A stretch of DNA of 64,000 bases from Symbiodinium natans (Eukaryota > Sar > Dinophyceae > Suessiales > Symbiodiniaceae), in NCBI GenBank assembly GCA_905221605.1, contig CAJNDS010000566.1:47928-111927 (forward strand). Reading direction: 5' to 3'. The position numbers and the translations under genes are program-made. This document shows, in pieces, positions 50,617 to 61,997 of the stretch; the stretch's first letter is position 1, and every line of letters starts with the position of its first letter. The notes under the pieces are model-generated. The model saw only the letters and a list, made by a program, of their open reading frames with translations. It ran no database searches and had not been told where the DNA came from.

Positions 50617-51083
50617 GGTGTGCTGAGGCACTCCCCCTCTAGGAGCCACCGACAGGCGGGACCCTCCACAGCATCGGTTTGCAGCTCCTCCAAGCGATTG
50701 GGGGGGGTCCCACAGGGCGGGGGGGGGGGGGGGGGGTGATGGGGGGAAGGGTTGGGTTAGGGGGCCGGGTCTGCTTCGGCAGGAAGCCGAGGCGAATGAA
50801 TTCATGTTGGCTGCCCACTGCCACCCTTATAATATTGGACTTTGACCACATGGGCCAGAAGGTCTTACTAGAATATCGGGGCCTCCTCGGTGTGTGGTCC
50901 TTCTGATCTTCAAGTGCTTAGTTCGATTGCGAAGTCTTGTTGCAGGAGATGACCTCGCCGCCGAGTGCTAGTTCAGATCGGTTGGAGCCCGAGGACTTGG
51001 ACCGTAAGCAGTCAGATTCATTTCTTCACCCTAACAGGACCAATCCCCACGCACAACAAAATGGGGTCTAGCAGTGGGGATCG

Positions 51084-51350
51084 TCCATCTCCATCTCCAT
51101 CTCCATCCCCATCTCCATCTCCATCTCCATCCCCATCCCCATCTCCATCTCCACCATCTCCATCTCCATCTCCATCTCTATCTGTATCTCTATCTCTATC
51201 TCTACCTATCCTTTGATTCTATCTCTCTCTCTTTTGCTTTCTCTAGCTCGCTCTCTCTCTCATCTCTCGCTCTCTTTCTCTCTCTTTCTCTCCCTCTCTC
51301 TCTTCTCTCGTCTCTCTCTCTCTCTCTCTCCCTCTCTCGTTCGAATCTGT
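51084..51350. repeat. (CCATCT)n hexamer grading into CT microsatellite
   Basis: CCATCT/CCATCC/CTATCT units to about 51215, then CT-rich sequence with TCTCTCG variants to about 51350. Confidence 0.93.
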
Positions 51351-51530
51351 TAGGATCTGTGAAGTCCCAACAGCAGCTATCGGTAACTGGCTGCTCATCA
51401 GCTGAAGGTGGAGTAGGGGTTCTAACCATGACAAAAACGTTTTTACAATGACAAGGGTTTCTTTAACAATGATAGTGGTTTAGGGTTGGCACGATAGAGC
51501 GATAGAGCTTCGAGTGAGGCACAAGAGCTT

Positions 51531-51820
51531 CAATTCAGTCCCAATTCAGTCCCAAATGAGGCCAAGAGCTTCAATTCAGTCCCAATTCAGTCCCAAATGA
51601 GGCCAAGAGCTTCAATTCAGTCCCAAATCAGTCCCAAATGAGGCCAAGAGCTTCAATTCAGTCCCAAATGAGGCCAAGAGCTTCAATTCAGTCCCAAATG
51701 AGGCCAAGAGCTTCAATTCAGTCCCAAATGAGGCCAAGAGCTTCAATTCAGTCCCAAATGAGGCCAAGAGCTTCAATTCAGTCCCAAATGAGGCCAAGAG
51801 CTTCAATTTAAAATCTCAAT
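51531..51820. repeat. 30-bp minisatellite
   Basis: About nine units of AATGAGGCCAAGAGCTTCAA followed by TTCAGTCCCA, with two early copies extended by an extra AATTCAGTCCC. Confidence 0.95.
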
Positions 51821-53185
51821 TCTGAGGGCTTTGTCACTCCCATGTGGGTCTCGGGGGGGGGGGGGGGCACCCGCAGTGACAGAAAGAACCTGGTTTTGGA
51901 GTTTTGGGAGGCCCAAAACCTCAATTCTCAGGTTTTTTGTCACTCTCCTGTGGGTCTGGGGGGGGGGGGGGGGGGTTGGCACCCGCAGTGACAGAAGGAG
52001 CTTTGGGAGGCTTAAAATCTCAATTCTGAGGGCTTTGTCGGTTTTGGGCCCCCCCCAACCCACTGAATCTGTCACTGCGGGCGCCCTCCCCCCCTCCCCG
52101 ACATGGCAGTGACAAAAAGCCCTCAGACTTGAGATTTTAAGCCTCCCAAAGCTCCAAAACCGTGTCACTGCGGGTGCCCCCCCCCCTTTCTGTCACTGCG
52201 GATGCCCCCCCCTTTACATAGGAATAAAACCACCTGAAAATTGAGGTTTTGGGCCTCCAAAGCTCCAATTCTGTCACTGCGGACCCCCCCCCCCCCCCCC
52301 CACCCCCATGGAAAATTCTGTCACTGCGCCAGACCCACATAGATTGACAAAAGCCCTCAGAATTGAGATTTTAAGCCTCCCAAACCTCCAAAACCAGGTT
52401 CTTTCTCCTTTGCGGGTCCCCCCCCCCCCCCCCCCCCCCACAGACCCACATGGGAGTGACAAAAAAACCTCAGAATTGAGGTTTTGGGCCTCCAAAACCA
52501 GGTTCTTTCTGTCAGCACCCGCAGTGACAGAAAGAACCTGGTTTTGGAGGTTTGGGAGGCCCAAAACCTCAATTCTCAGGTTTTTTTGTCACTCCCGTGT
52601 GGGTCTGGGGGGGGGGGGGGGTTGGCACCCGCAGTGACAGAAGGAGCTTTGGGAGGCTTAAAATCTCAATTCTGAGGGCTTTGTCACTCCCATGTGGGTC
52701 TCGGGGGGGGGGGGGGGGCACCCGCAGTGACAGAAAGAACCTGGTTTTGGAGTTTTGGGAGGCCCAAAACCTCAATTCTCAGGTTTTTTGTCACTCCCAT
52801 GTGGGTCTCTGTGGGGGGGGGGGGGCACCCGCAGTGACAGAAAGAACCTGGTTTTGGAGGTTTGGGAGGCTTAAAATCTCAATTCTGAGGGCTTTTTGTC
52901 ACTCTTATGTGGGTCTGGGCGCAGAGACAGAATTTTCATGGGGGGGGGGGGGGGGGGGCGCCCGCATAGTGACAGAAACAACCTGGTTTTGGAGCTTTGG
53001 GAGGCCCAAAACCTCAATTTTCAGGTGTGTATATTCCTATGTGGGGGGGGGGGCATCCGCAGTGACAGAAAGGGGGGGAGGGGGGGCACCCGCAGTGACA
53101 GAAAGAACCTGGTTTTGGAGCTTTGGGAGGCTTAAAATCTCAATTCTGAGGGCTTTTTGTCACTCCCATGTGGTCGGGGGGGGGG
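51821..53185. repeat. Array of ~80-bp hairpin-ended units separated by G/C homopolymers, with an inverted central block
   Basis: Each unit runs from GTGACAGAAAG to CTTTTTGTCAC (imperfect terminal inverted repeats) and is separated by TCCCATGTGGGTCT plus a G10-G20 run and CACCCGCA. Units point one way at about 51870-52035, the other way at 52065-52510 (C-runs instead of G-runs), then the first way again to 53185. Long frames through the array are artefacts. Confidence 0.9.
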
Positions 53186-53543
53186 AATGTGGCTATCATG
53201 CACTGAGGCACAAATCCTTATCATGGTTAAGTGATTCCTTGTTGTGGTTAAAAAAAATGGGTCCTTATTGCGGTTACGACCCCGCCTCCTGAAGGTGGGC
53301 TTAGGAAATTTTAGGAAGCGGCAAGCGCAGGGGGACAGTTGGGTTGGGGGCAGGCTTTAGTTCTCAGCGGAATCTCAGCAAAAGAGGCTAGGTTGCAGCC
53401 GCAAACAATGTAGGAGCGGGGTAGCCAAGGTAGGGGGAAGTTTGCAGAGTGGTGGAAGGAGAAGGAGAGGGGGGGAATGGGGAAGAAGATCGGAAACACG
53501 GGAAGGGAGAGGGGGCATAAGACAAACGAAGAACTACGAGGCG

Positions 53544-54797
53544 ATGGAGCTAGCTCGATGCAGTGCGGATGAGTTACGAAGGAAGGGGCTGGAGGGGAGC
53601 TCTTCGTTCGCTTGGCATGGCAAAGCATGCAAAGCCTCCGCACGATGTGGGGACCCCTTCTCCAATGTGCTGGATTGCGAGGAGGAGGCAGATGCTGACT
53701 CGGCCGAAGCTGCGGCACAGGCAGAGTTGATCTTCGAAGGATTGCGCAAATTCAGCCTCGCAATTTCGCGCGATGTGGCGACAACTGCAGGCGGCCGCCC
53801 AGTCTCTGGAGAATCGGAAGCTACGGCGCGAACTTGAAAGCCTGCGCGCGCTGGCGCAATGGCAGCAGAGCGAGGCCAGCAGGGATCAGGCGGGCGTTTT
53901 GACAGCTGACTTTTTGTTACTCTGACAGGTCGGAGCTGTTCTGGCCTGTCGCTCAGCCGATGAGCCAATCCAGCTTCCCGGCATCGCATTACGACTTGAT
54001 GCGTAGACACGTTCTTGCATGAAGCATATGCAGTCTTCGCCTCAGATCCAGCGTCACTTTGAGGCCAGACGATGCCAGGCGCTCTTCACCAGGCGGGGGC
54101 AAGCTAGCGCCACTTTACACGATACACGATGCCCTCAAGAATTGAAGCATCGCCACCTGCCGATGCTCGCGATTCTACTGTTCTGGCAGGGCAGGTCGGC
54201 TCTCGGCCTAGAGGACCACTCCCCTCTGCCCATCTGGTCTCAGCACGTGTCAGAATGTCTCAGCTGCGAGCATGATCTGTTGGAGCAAAGCAAGAGCTAA
54301 AGCAAAAGGATCGCTTGTGATGGCAGCGTTGGCCGGTGAAGCCCTGGCACAGCGTGCTGATCAAAGTGTCGAGGCTTCCCGCGCTTGGATTTTCTGGAGG
54401 GGTGCAGCGTGGTGTATGCAGCTTCTGGACTTGCAGGCCGGAGCACCTGTGAGTACACTGACGTGTGCCTGCGGGAATACCCTCGTGCCTTGGCTGGTTA
54501 TGCTTTGGACTGCAAAGCCCGTGCCGCCACGAAGCAAAAGAGGGCCTACTGTACCAGAGTTGGGAGCAAGCATGTGAGCGAGCCAGGCGCCAGATGCTCT
54601 CTTCTGTCACCACTGTGGCCGAGCAGCCTCTGGCCAACTTCGCGAAGGTGTCCCATGGTGTGCCCATCTGTGACCACCTCCATCCGAAGTTTGCGGTGCA
54701 GGTTTACGATCCCCCGGGCGTCTGGAACCTTTGGCCCAGGACGCGGCGGGATGCAGCATCCAGACTGTTTTGCTCCATGCGCCAGCTTGAAAACTAA
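53544..54797 (+). CDS. Second multi-exon coiled-coil-type gene
   Basis: Exon-like plus-strand segments: 53544-53765 (MELARCSADELRRKGLEG at its start, acidic EEEADADSAEAAAQAELIFE later), about 53791-53880 after CTGCAG (SLENRKLRRELESLRALAQW), 53929-54006 after a CTGACAG acceptor (SELFWPVAQPMSQSSF), 54036-54110 (QIQRHFEARRCQALFTRRGQ), 54330-54400 (EALAQRADQSVEASRAWIFW) and a terminal exon to TAA at 54795-54797 (YQSWEQACERARRQMLSSVT; QVYDPPGVWNLWPRTRR). The segment ENRKLRRELESLRALA matches ENSRLEKELKSLRSLA of the gene at 37.6 kb, and both follow an acidic Ala-rich exon, suggesting paralogy. Function unknown; boundaries approximate. Confidence 0.5.
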
Positions 54798-54885
54798 CAT
54801 TTTCTCCATGGGAACGACTGGGAATGGTTTTGCATGCGCGCTTGTTGGCAGAAGTGCAAGGGAAGCAAAGGTAGCAGGAAGACAA

Positions 54886-54909
54886 GCAACACACGCACGC
54901 ACGCACGAA

Positions 54910-54941
<32 letters not shown>

Positions 54942-54966
54942 CATACATACATGCATACATACTACA
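54886..54966. repeat. CGCA / CA / CATA microsatellite
   Basis: CGCACGCA units, then CACA, then CATACATA. Confidence 0.9.
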
Positions 54967-56002
54967 TGTTTAGCCGAAGAGAGGCTTGAAGTGGCCGCCG
55001 AGAAGTCGCTGCTTGACCATTTCTCGACAACCAATATAATTTCTTCAGATCTTTCCTAAAGAAAGCCAGGCGCAACATCATATGGAGGTAGACTCCGCTA
55101 CATTGCTGTAGTTCTCGACATAAATACAGTACACAAGTCATTATGGTTCGAACAATGCCATCTACACGTTCAAGTCTCGCTGAGCAGGAACCAACAGCAA
55201 GTCGTGTACGGCAACAGGGGCTCCGAAGCGGCATTGAGGAGCGCAAGTTCAGCACAGGGCTATGAGGGCATGTGTTTTGCTGGTTGCACAAGGTTTGCAG
55301 AACTGCGTACCTGTCATGGAAAGATGGTTTAGCGTAGCTTGCGTTTCTCTGCGGCCACATGGTCGTCACACTCGGAAGCCTCGGAAATCCATCCCCATTT
55401 TCTAGTTTTGCTCGATGTTCTCACTGAACGAGGCCCCACAGAATAGAAAGGATGCTCCGTCTCCAAGAGCAGCACGTGCCCCTCTGCCGTGGCAACGCTG
55501 CAACAACAAAAAAAGCAAACCAGCGCCCCCACACAACACCAGCGCTTCGGCTTCCACAGCAAAAAGAAGACGCGCCCCGCGAAACTACCATGGCACCACA
55601 TTGCTGCCATAATGCTAAGAAAGTTCTCCGCCTCCGCAGCCAAAAAGCAAGTGCTTCGGCGACATGCACATAACGCACAGCGAGCCGGTGAGTGAGTGGC
55701 CAGCCCCCGAACATCCTCAACATCCCAAATAGCCCAAAAACTCCCAACATCCCGCAACCTCCCCCAACTCCGCCTGGCAAAAGATCACAAGAGGTAAACC
55801 AAGCCTGAATGCTGCAGCAGAGCCGAAGCCACCAGCGCCCCTCCCCAAAAAAAGGCTCCCCATCACCGCAAAATAGGCGCCACACCAAAACTGCGGCCCG
55901 CCTGAGCAGCAGAAAGGCTTTGCGCCTCGCCTTCACAGCAAACACAACCACACCGCCTCATACCGCCTCCACAATGCATCCCTGACTCTGTCATAGCGAA
56001 AA
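54967..56002. other. No assignable gene
   Basis: Several overlapping frames of 65-176 codons occur on both strands in a CA/GC-rich stretch; no motif supports any. Confidence 0.4.
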
Positions 56003-56120
56003 ATGCAGCGAAACATTGCCACAGCAAAAGAAGTGTGCACCACTGCAGCAAATAGCACATGCGTCTGCCAGAGTAGTGACACGGTTGCGACCTCCACGCG
56101 AACGCTGAATAGATGTGGTG

Positions 56121-56320
56121 AAATCTGCAGAAGCGCTGGCCATGCAGAGGAGTACGACCGCACCGTGCGCGATCTGATGTCGCGAGTCCTGGGCCGACCA
56201 GGCGATCCAGGCGTGCTCAGACCTGTTCAGGTCAAGGGTTCGACTGAGCAGAGGCTTCAGCGTGCAAAGCCTCCGTGTCAGGAACGTGTCAAACCTACGC
56301 AGCCGCCGAGAAGCGAGTGA
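56121..56320 (+). CDS. Possible terminal exon, unidentified
   Basis: The frame reads HAEEYDRTVRDLMSRVLGRP and continues VLRPVQVKGSTEQRLQRAKP to TGA at 56318-56320. Convincing composition, no family recognised. A further candidate (GELLSSELASTQLEASDLDS) ends at TAA 56780. Confidence 0.4.
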
Positions 56321-57026
56321 TAGAGCCCCTTGTGTCATAAGATCCGCGTTTGTTCACTGCTTGTCCTCTGAGTTGTGGTGGGTTTGTTTCACAAGTTGGC
56401 AGACTGTCAGAATAAGCAGCTCGTCCTGTTCGACATGTGCCCAATCCCTTTGCGGCTGCAACGGTTTGCATGTAATGATCATGAAGCAATTCTGGCAGTG
56501 TCTGCCTGTACACGCACATTGCCCAGCTATGGTGGTCCAAAGACCTGGCCGCGGAAATTGGGAGAAAAATAGCAGCAGCTGCTGCTGCTGCTGCCGCCGA
56601 CGCCATCATGTTGTGGCAGTCGTGCCACCAGATCTGACCATGTCGCGCATCCGTATCTGCTTTGTGCCGCGATCATTGGGTGAATTGTTAAGTTCAGAGC
56701 TCGCATCCACACAGCTTGAAGCTTCGGACCTGGACAGCACAGTTAGAAAGTCTGAGGCATTTCGCTCTGTAACCTCTTAACGAGTCGTAAAACTTGCAAA
56801 ATCGTACGCACACTGAGAGAAGTCTCGTCATCTGAAGTTCACACAATGGCTGCCTCTTGCACTCAAACCCGGATTGAGGCCATGGGAATCCGTTGAATGG
56901 TCATCGGCAGAGCATGTACCGTATTGGCAGAGCATGTCCCGTTTGCAGGTCAGCTAGGTCTGCTCTGACTAAATGTTTTGTGGAGTTTGGCTCCAGCTTT
57001 TGTACTTGTGTATTGATGCACCTGTC

Positions 57027-58448
57027 ATGCAGAATCATGGCCTCTTCCAGGGGCTCTGCATGGTGTTCATTCTTCCTGCATTTGCTGTAGAGGATGCGTC
57101 TGTCCTGCTGCATGTATCGAGATACCAGACGGACAGTGTCCTTGGGCCTTGTGCTCACTGCCAGATCTTTCCGTTCGATGCCTGGGCACCGTCGATCCGA
57201 GCGGGTAATTGCCACGATTTTGAGATACACTCGAGTTCAGCTCCCAGGACCACTGCGACGATTACGTGCAACCTGGAGGGAGGCCAAAAGCAATTCCGGT
57301 TTCCGCCTGGAATATTTGAAATTCACGAGCAGCTCTTGGTTCCTGAGAGGACATCCCTCATAGGCGCGCAAGATCCCAACAACTGGTCAGAGCCAACCCG
57401 ATCACCAAACTGGGAGGAGCAGACTCTCTTTCTTGCGACACGGGGCGTGACACAGTACAGCATGGTCTACTGTCATGCCGCGGACATGGTCACAACTCGG
57501 GTGGGCTTTGTACTCAGCAGCTTTGTAACTGTGCGTAATGTGAGCTATCAGGGCATTGACACGATTCGACCCAACGACAATGGAGCTCTTTGCGGTGGCG
57601 GTGCCTTCGAAACTAAAGGCTGCGCAGAAAACAGCTGCGCCGCGTCTGATGTGAACAACGGTGGCTCAGATGGCTTGGGGTCCTTCAATGTCACGATTGA
57701 GAACGTGCGCCTGAATGATTTCTTCTTTCCCGAAGACCGGACCAAGGTAGGGGCTTCCATACCTGGAAACTACGACTGTAAGACGGACAAGTGGATGCAG
57801 GAGTGCTGTTTCTGCAAGCCCAATGATGTGCGTTCGACTCAAGTGGGTGTATGGGTTCCACAGACTCGGGATCAAGAAGGAACACGCAACATCCTCGTCA
57901 GAAATTTGATCTCAAGAAGTGCGCAGGCTGATGCGATCAATCTACACGGTCGTGTGCGAGATGCGGTTGTCGAGTTCGTGTATTTCGAGAACACCGGTGA
58001 TGACATGTATGTGCTCTGGGGTGGTGATGCGAACCCTGCGAATGTCACTTTCCGGAACTGCATTGCAGTTAATCCAGGAATCATGCGGCCCAACTGGTAT
58101 GGAAACTGCGTGGCTACATATGGTCTCAAGTCGGTGGTCTTTGACAGCATCACTTGTAGAGCTCCAGCGCCGCAGCACCCAATCTTGCAGCCAGAAAGTG
58201 GGGAGTCTTGTATTGACACGTCGATGTTTGTGTTTTATACCAGCTTTGGAGGTAGCTATCCTACAGACAACAGCATCACCATCAAGAATTGGACTTTCCA
58301 AGATTTGGATGGCAGGCCCTACACTTCAGAAGAAGGGTCTCAGACCACCTATACGCCTGGCAAGATGGTGTGGACTCGGGCTGCAGGAGTGCTGGCACCC
58401 TTCTATTTGCCGAATCAGAAGCAGCAAGTCAATGTACATGTGGCATGA
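57027..58448 (+). CDS. Secreted parallel beta-helix protein, probably GH87/GH49-like glucanase
   Basis: Uninterrupted 473 codons from ATG 57027 (an upstream in-frame ATG at 56973 is possible); TGA 58446-58448. The N-terminus (GLCMVFILPAFA) looks like a signal peptide, and several NxS/T sequons (NWS, NVS, NVT, NWT) suit secretion. The body has strands of right-handed beta-helix type: NVTIENVRL, NILVRNLISRSAQAD, ANVTFRNCIAVNP, LKSVVFDSITC. The pair ADAINLHG (Asp302) and NTGDDMYVLW (Asp325-Asp326) resembles the ADGINxxG...NTGDDGxxxW catalytic signature of GH87 alpha-1,3-glucanases. It is likely a wall- or food-polysaccharide hydrolase acting outside the cell. The family link is from memory of motifs; a non-catalytic pectin-lyase-fold protein is the alternative. 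Confidence 0.72.
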   Translation: MQNHGLFQGLCMVFILPAFAVEDASVLLHVSRYQTDSVLGPCAHCQIFPFDAWAPSIRAGNCHDFEIHSSSAPRTTATITCNLEGGQKQFRFPPGIFEIHEQLLVPERTSLIGAQDPNNWSEPTRSPNWEEQTLFLATRGVTQYSMVYCHAADMVTTRVGFVLSSFVTVRNVSYQGIDTIRPNDNGALCGGGAFETKGCAENSCAASDVNNGGSDGLGSFNVTIENVRLNDFFFPEDRTKVGASIPGNYDCKTDKWMQECCFCKPNDVRSTQVGVWVPQTRDQEGTRNILVRNLISRSAQADAINLHGRVRDAVVEFVYFENTGDDMYVLWGGDANPANVTFRNCIAVNPGIMRPNWYGNCVATYGLKSVVFDSITCRAPAPQHPILQPESGESCIDTSMFVFYTSFGGSYPTDNSITIKNWTFQDLDGRPYTSEEGSQTTYTPGKMVWTRAAGVLAPFYLPNQKQQVNVHVA

Positions 58449-59624
58449 CGTGTCGTGCATCTCTCACGAGCTGTACGTGTGAACTAAATGACGCTTCGCT
58501 GGGCCAAGCCGGAAGCGTGTGCTCTTATTTTGTTCTCTTCGGCTAGAAGCAGGTGTAGCTGTCAAGGGCTGGAGTGTTGGGCTCCTGCAAGGGCATGTGG
58601 CCTTCCTCTCACACAGTGACACAACCAGTTCTTTGACCAAAAAGCAGCGCTCAGTCCTCTAGAATACCGGACCTTGCGTGAGCCACGTGGCTCCTCCCAT
58701 TCGGGAAGTCAGGCTGCTCTAACAGCGCAGCGCGTCTTCATGGACAAGTGGGGCGAGCAGCTTCCAGGCTGAACTTCTGGAGGTTGGGAAGGCGTGGTTG
58801 AAGGATTGCCTAAGGCTTTGAGGCTTTCTGCTCCGTGACTGTGGCGATTGTGCTGTCCAGTGCTGTCGTGCGCTTCTGGTCTATTGGCATATGGGGCACG
58901 TCTAAGGCTTGAGCAGATGCTGCAGATGTGCGTCGTGCTGGTCCCCGTGCAGGCCAGGCTCTACAAAGTCGCAAAGCACTTGTTGACTTGTTCCACTTCC
59001 GTTTTGTTGGCGAGGAAGACGACGACGACAAAGCAGGATTTTGGAGCCAGGCGGAAAGAATCGCGTCCTTGCTACGACAAACCTCTTGTCGTTTTCTTTG
59101 AGTTGGCATGCCTGTTTTCCTGCCTGTCAGCGGCGTAATTGTACTTGGCCCGCAAATTCCCTTGATGGCAAAGTAGCACGGTGCAGTTTTGGAACATACG
59201 CTCGAGTCAAGAGGTAGCACGTGTTTCAGAAACGTGGGGGTCCGTTTCTGCGGACAAGTGCGTGCAACGACTCGCAGGCTGTGTACTCCCTCAGCGACCT
59301 TTTTAATTTGTCCTGCACCCGGCAAAGCAGAGATTCTGGCATAGATGCGCAGGAGAGTGAAACTGCTGGACGTTCAGCAGTGCAGCCTATGAGATTGAAG
59401 CGAGGTATCGAACAGTGGTGCTTCGCAGCCCGGAGGAGTCCGGCACTTGGCTCACTTGGCTCAACTTCAGACCTCAGAAGAGAGGTTTCGGGCAACACCT
59501 CGTATGCTGACTCAGCTGCTTCGAGTCACATTTCTGTTCCCACAGGATTCCGGTGTGTGACTATCCAGACGCAGGCCAGCGTGCGTCAAGTCCATCAAAT
59601 CCTCACATAGTTCCCCCGCACAGA
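58449..59624. other. No assignable gene
   Basis: A minus-strand frame (58810-59325) and a plus-strand frame (59221-59610) overlap without motifs. Confidence 0.4.
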
Positions 59625-59731
59625 TGTGGGGGTTTACGAAAATAAGGGACCCCCTATAGACCCCAAATAGTAGGATTCCCTTGTAATAAGGACCCCATTC
59701 AGGTACCCCCTACTTTCGGAAACCCCCCCCA
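59625..59731. mobile_element. Short inverted-repeat (MITE-like) element, copy 2 (inverted relative to copy 1)
   Basis: Ends TGTGGGGGTTTACGAAA and CTTTCGGAAACCCCCC. Read on the minus strand it aligns along its length with 10101-10207 (shared GGGTTTCCGAAA, AAGGGAATCCTAC, TTTCGTAAACCCCCA). Confidence 0.65.
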
Positions 59732-61020
59732 CACAGTACGCACGGAGACACACACGGGCAGCGGCCATCCTTTGCTTCGTTCGCAGCTTCGCTGCGCAGG
59801 TGTGCAGGTGATGCGACCTCCCTCCAAGGAGCTTCGCCGTGCACGCTTCCCCGGCGCGTTTTAGTCTGTGACGTTCCTGTGTGCCGATCTCATCAAGTTG
59901 CCCATGAAGTCAACAAGAAGATCCAGCTCTTCCCGTAGGCACCTGCCAGGTACAGACATATGCCATGGCTCCTTCACCTCACTTTAAGACTTTAAGACCA
60001 CAGAGGCTTCACAACCTTCACATCTCTTCAACAGCGCAGAAACTGCAGCGGCAACAGCAAGAGCATTCTTGCCTGTGGCCTCGGGCAATTTAGGAAAGGA
60101 AGCTCGAGTTGTTGAATGCTCGGAGCATGTTCTACTGATTTCTAGCGTGTTGTGGTCCGGGCTCTGGTGTATGCTGTGCGCTATGCTTTGGAGGCTAACC
60201 AAAGTCGGGAGGGGGGAGGGGGGTTTTAATCGTGAAGCGGGATTGAAGATTCCGCCTGTTGATTTCCAAGAATCTTCAATCTTCGTCCGGCTACAAAGAG
60301 CAGCTTGCTCTAGGCAGTGTATCACTACTAGCGGAGTTCGTGATTCTGTCAAGAATCGCTATCAGTGTGTACGAGTGCTAAGTCATCCATGCTTAAATGG
60401 GGGCAAACTCTATGCATGGGTCTCACAGCTTGAGGAGGATGGACACTGCATTGACATGTATCTGTCCTCTTATGATGTGATCTCACTTCCAGCATCTGGT
60501 AGCCGGCGCAACTGGCGCAAGCGGGTTCGCAAATCTGTGCAATGCAGAGAGCAGCAGTCCCGAACCCGCGTCCACTGAAAGTCATTGCGAAGGCAGTACA
60601 TATGTGGCAGGTCTTTCGTACATGCTTGCAGCTTTCGCTCTACGAGCTCTTCGATCCATCCAGGTAAGCTTTGGCTGAGTATCCGGATGCCAAGTGCCGC
60701 ATCACAACGAATGATCAAGTATGGCGCAGATGCCAGATGCAGCCGGCCAGGTGCTAATTGAAATGGATGCATTCCGGAGAAGTGGTCGGAAACTCAGCTG
60801 GTTTTGGGCCTGCCTGCAGAACAAGGACAGTGTGATTGAAAGAACTACCCAGGAGGAAAGCACAACAGGGCTTCCAAAGCCATTAAAAATGATTCCAATA
60901 AAAGGTTGGAAAGAAACGACCGTGCAACACCCCTTGCAATATGATTTGGCTCCTTTCGTGCGGGCATCACTTCACTCGCTCTTGAAGTATTCTAATACAA
61001 ATTATTTTACTTCGAACGTC
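59732..61020. other. Unassigned; two exon-like frames
   Basis: At 60353-60578 (+) a frame reads LNGGKLYAWVSQLEEDGHCI to TGA. At 60721-61038 (+) an ATG frame reads AQMPDAAGQVLIEMDAFRRS and continues into the repeat. Both are plausible but unsupported by family or clear splice sites. Confidence 0.35.
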
Positions 61021-61039
61021 CCCACCCTCTCTTGGTAGA

Positions 61040-61620
61040 AATACTCTGGGGCTGGGCACTCCGGGGACATTTTGGGGTTGGGCACTCCAGGGAGACTCTG
61101 GGGACACTGGGACACTCTGTGGTTGGGCACTCCAGGGAGACTCTGGGGTTGAGCAGTGTGGGAGACTTTGGGCTGGGCACTCCGGGGACACTCTGAGCAC
61201 TTCAGGGAGACTCTAAGGTTGGGCACTCCAGGGAGACTCCGGAGCTGGGCACTCCGGGGACACTCTGGGCTTGGGCACTCCAGGGAGACTGGGAAACTCT
61301 GGGGTTGGGCACTGCAGGGAGACTCTGGATTTAACCAGGAACACTCTAGGGTTGGACTCCAGGGAGACTCTGGGGTTGAGCAGTGTGGGAGACTTTGGGC
61401 TGGGCACTCCGGGGACACTCTGAGCACTTCAGGGAGACTCTAAGGTTGGGCACTCCAGGGAGACTCCGGAGCTGGGCACTCCGGGGACACTCTGGGCTTG
61501 GGCACTCCAGGGAGACTGGGAAACTCTGGGGTTGGGCACTGCAGGAGACTCTGGATTTAACCAGGACACTCTAGGGTTGGGCACTTCAGGGACACTTTGG
61601 GGTTGGGCACTCCAGGGATG
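61040..61620. repeat. GGGCACTCCAGGGAGACT repeats with 227-bp higher-order period
   Basis: Diverged ~25-35-bp units. The block starting GAGCAGTGTGGGAGAC at 61151 recurs nearly unchanged at 61378, giving a 227-bp higher-order repeat. Confidence 0.9.
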
Positions 61621-61997
61621 AAGGGATGAGCGAGGAGAAGAGTTCCGGGCGAGGAGAAGAGTTCCGGGCGAGGAGAAGAGTTGAGTTTAAAACCAAACAA
61701 CCCCACACCGAGCGTGGGGAATAAGAGAACAGAGGTATTTGAAGGAGACATATAATCGTATTTCCTTCTAAGCCTATTTGCTTTTGTATTCATTCGATTT
61801 TTGTTCTAGTTTAGTATTAATTTTAACGCAAGGCGTTGGGGGATATTTTGCACGACCGCCTTGCCACCGAGGCTCCAAGCACGCGCTGCAGGTCTGCCTC
61901 AGAGTAGAGATTGTGAAGTTGGCCCTGTGCCCAGTCTTGCCAGGGGCGTTGTGTGGATGGTTTCGCTGCTTCCCGGGTGTGCGCGTCTGCTTCTCTG

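Noticed and set aside
52552-53292. 246-codon plus-strand frame through the G-run array
   Set aside because: It is made of repeat units and polyglycine from homopolymers whose length is unreliable.
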